Part shown: in pieces, positions 63,484-64,000 of the stretch
Numbering within the stretch: position 1 is the first letter of the stretch
How the letters are laid out: each line of letters begins with the position of its first letter
Source: Antedon bifida
Taxonomy: Eukaryota; Echinodermata; Crinoidea; Comatulida; Antedonidae
Assembly (NCBI GenBank): GCA_963402885.1
Contig: OY727094.1
Location: forward strand, 30,816,501 to 30,880,500
DNA length: 64,000 nucleotides
Direction of reading: 5' to 3'
Notes under the pieces: model-generated
Seen by the model: only the letters and a program-made list of their open reading frames with translations
Database searches by the model: none
What the model was told of the DNA's origin: nothing
Position numbers and translations under genes: made by a program

Positions 63484-63663
63484 ACAGTGGCATAATGTAG
63501 AGGCCTGAGGCCCCTGGCTTAGGAACACCAAGTGGCCCTCCAATGCTGGAAGCCTCGGGTGTTTTTAGCCCTTTTCGACATATTTTAATGCCTGTTTTTT
63601 CCTCTAGACAATGCTCAGGGGCCCAGGGTTTAGCCAGTGAGCGCTCATAGCCGTTACGCCACT
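63484..63663 (+). repeat. Interspersed repeat E, fullest copy
   Basis: ATAATGTAGAGGCCTGAGGC, AAGTGGCCCTCCAATGCTGG and GTTTAGCCAGTGAGCGCTCA. Shared with 42202-42318 (5' part) and 39540-39635 (3' part). Confidence 0.65.
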
Positions 63664-64000
63664 ATACATAGCAAAACATTAATTGTAAACTGGGGGTAAA
63701 ATTGAAATGGTAAAATATTTGTTTAACCATCGAGATAAGAAGTGTTCTCTCGAAGCAGGTTTGCCAACAAAATTTACCAAAATAAATTTTCTTAGACCAG
63801 TACTAAAAATGGTGTAAGAACATTGTACATAAATAAACAATTTAAGTTAGGCCATTAAATGCATTGACCAACACCAATCGGAGGCTAAACTTTGTCAATT
63901 GGATCATTAAAGTAAAATATATTTGACCTTTTTTGCTTGTAGATTGAATACATCTTATATACTATATCACAGTATTCAATACCTGTCACTTAATTATCCA

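Larger units (their letters stand above)
62032..64000. other. Upstream region of gene 3
   Basis: AT-rich. A MITE family 1 copy (63075-63185) and an interspersed repeat E copy (63484-63663) are present. The promoter and any non-coding first exon of gene 3 should be here; no core promoter motif is convincing. No coding exon recognised. Confidence 0.5.

Overview
The window is nuclear DNA from an animal. Genes are split into short exons with GT-AG introns, the introns are AT-rich, and they carry many small fold-back elements, tRNA-derived SINEs and minisatellites. The extracellular modules (LDLR class A, EGF, kringle, SRCR, SEA, mucin-like Thr repeats) and the repeat style suggest a marine deuterostome invertebrate, most likely an echinoderm. 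This is inference, not a database result.

Three large paralogous genes fill the window. All encode ion channels of the DEG/ENaC/ASIC family (amiloride-sensitive channel, ASC). Their extracellular loop, normally about 400 residues, is interrupted just after the first palm strand by very long arrays of adhesion or receptor modules. Gene 1 (+ strand, 291-12941, 5' part outside the window) has LDLa x3, EGF, LDLa, kringle, SRCR, a Ser/Thr-rich spacer ending in a basic furin-like site, LDLa x3, then the ASC thumb/knuckle and TM2. Gene 2 (+, 17693-32879, complete) has TM1, palm strand, LDLa x7, an acidic Ser-rich repeat spacer with a furin-like site, LDLa x3, ASC, TM2. Gene 3 (-, 62031-35283, complete) has a modular N-tail, TM1, palm strand, LDLa x6, SEA, LDLa plus Thr mucin, SEA, LDLa plus SEA, one 4,276-nt exon of about 1,425 codons of acidic repeats ending in a furin-like site, LDLa x4, EGF, LDLa x4, ASC, TM2.

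My splice models close in frame: 23 exons and 1,399 aa for gene 2, 39 exons and 3,504 aa for gene 3, and 22 exons and about 1,211 aa for the visible part of gene 1. Sizes of the ASC-core exons are nearly identical in all three genes (298/298/301, 107/107/104, 164 x3, then 73, 58, 71, 76 in each). This points to tandem duplication, with one copy inverted. Genes 1 and 2 are head-to-tail; genes 2 and 3 converge on 32.9-35.3 kb.

Between genes 1 and 2 (12.9-17.7 kb) lie a possible intronless minus-strand gene of unknown function (15011-15715) and a perfect 33-bp hairpin. Non-coding DNA holds about 15 copies of one palindromic MITE, about 11 of another, several SINE copies, a degenerate tRNA-like sequence, and 21 exact copies of the palindrome TAGGCCTA, far more than composition predicts.
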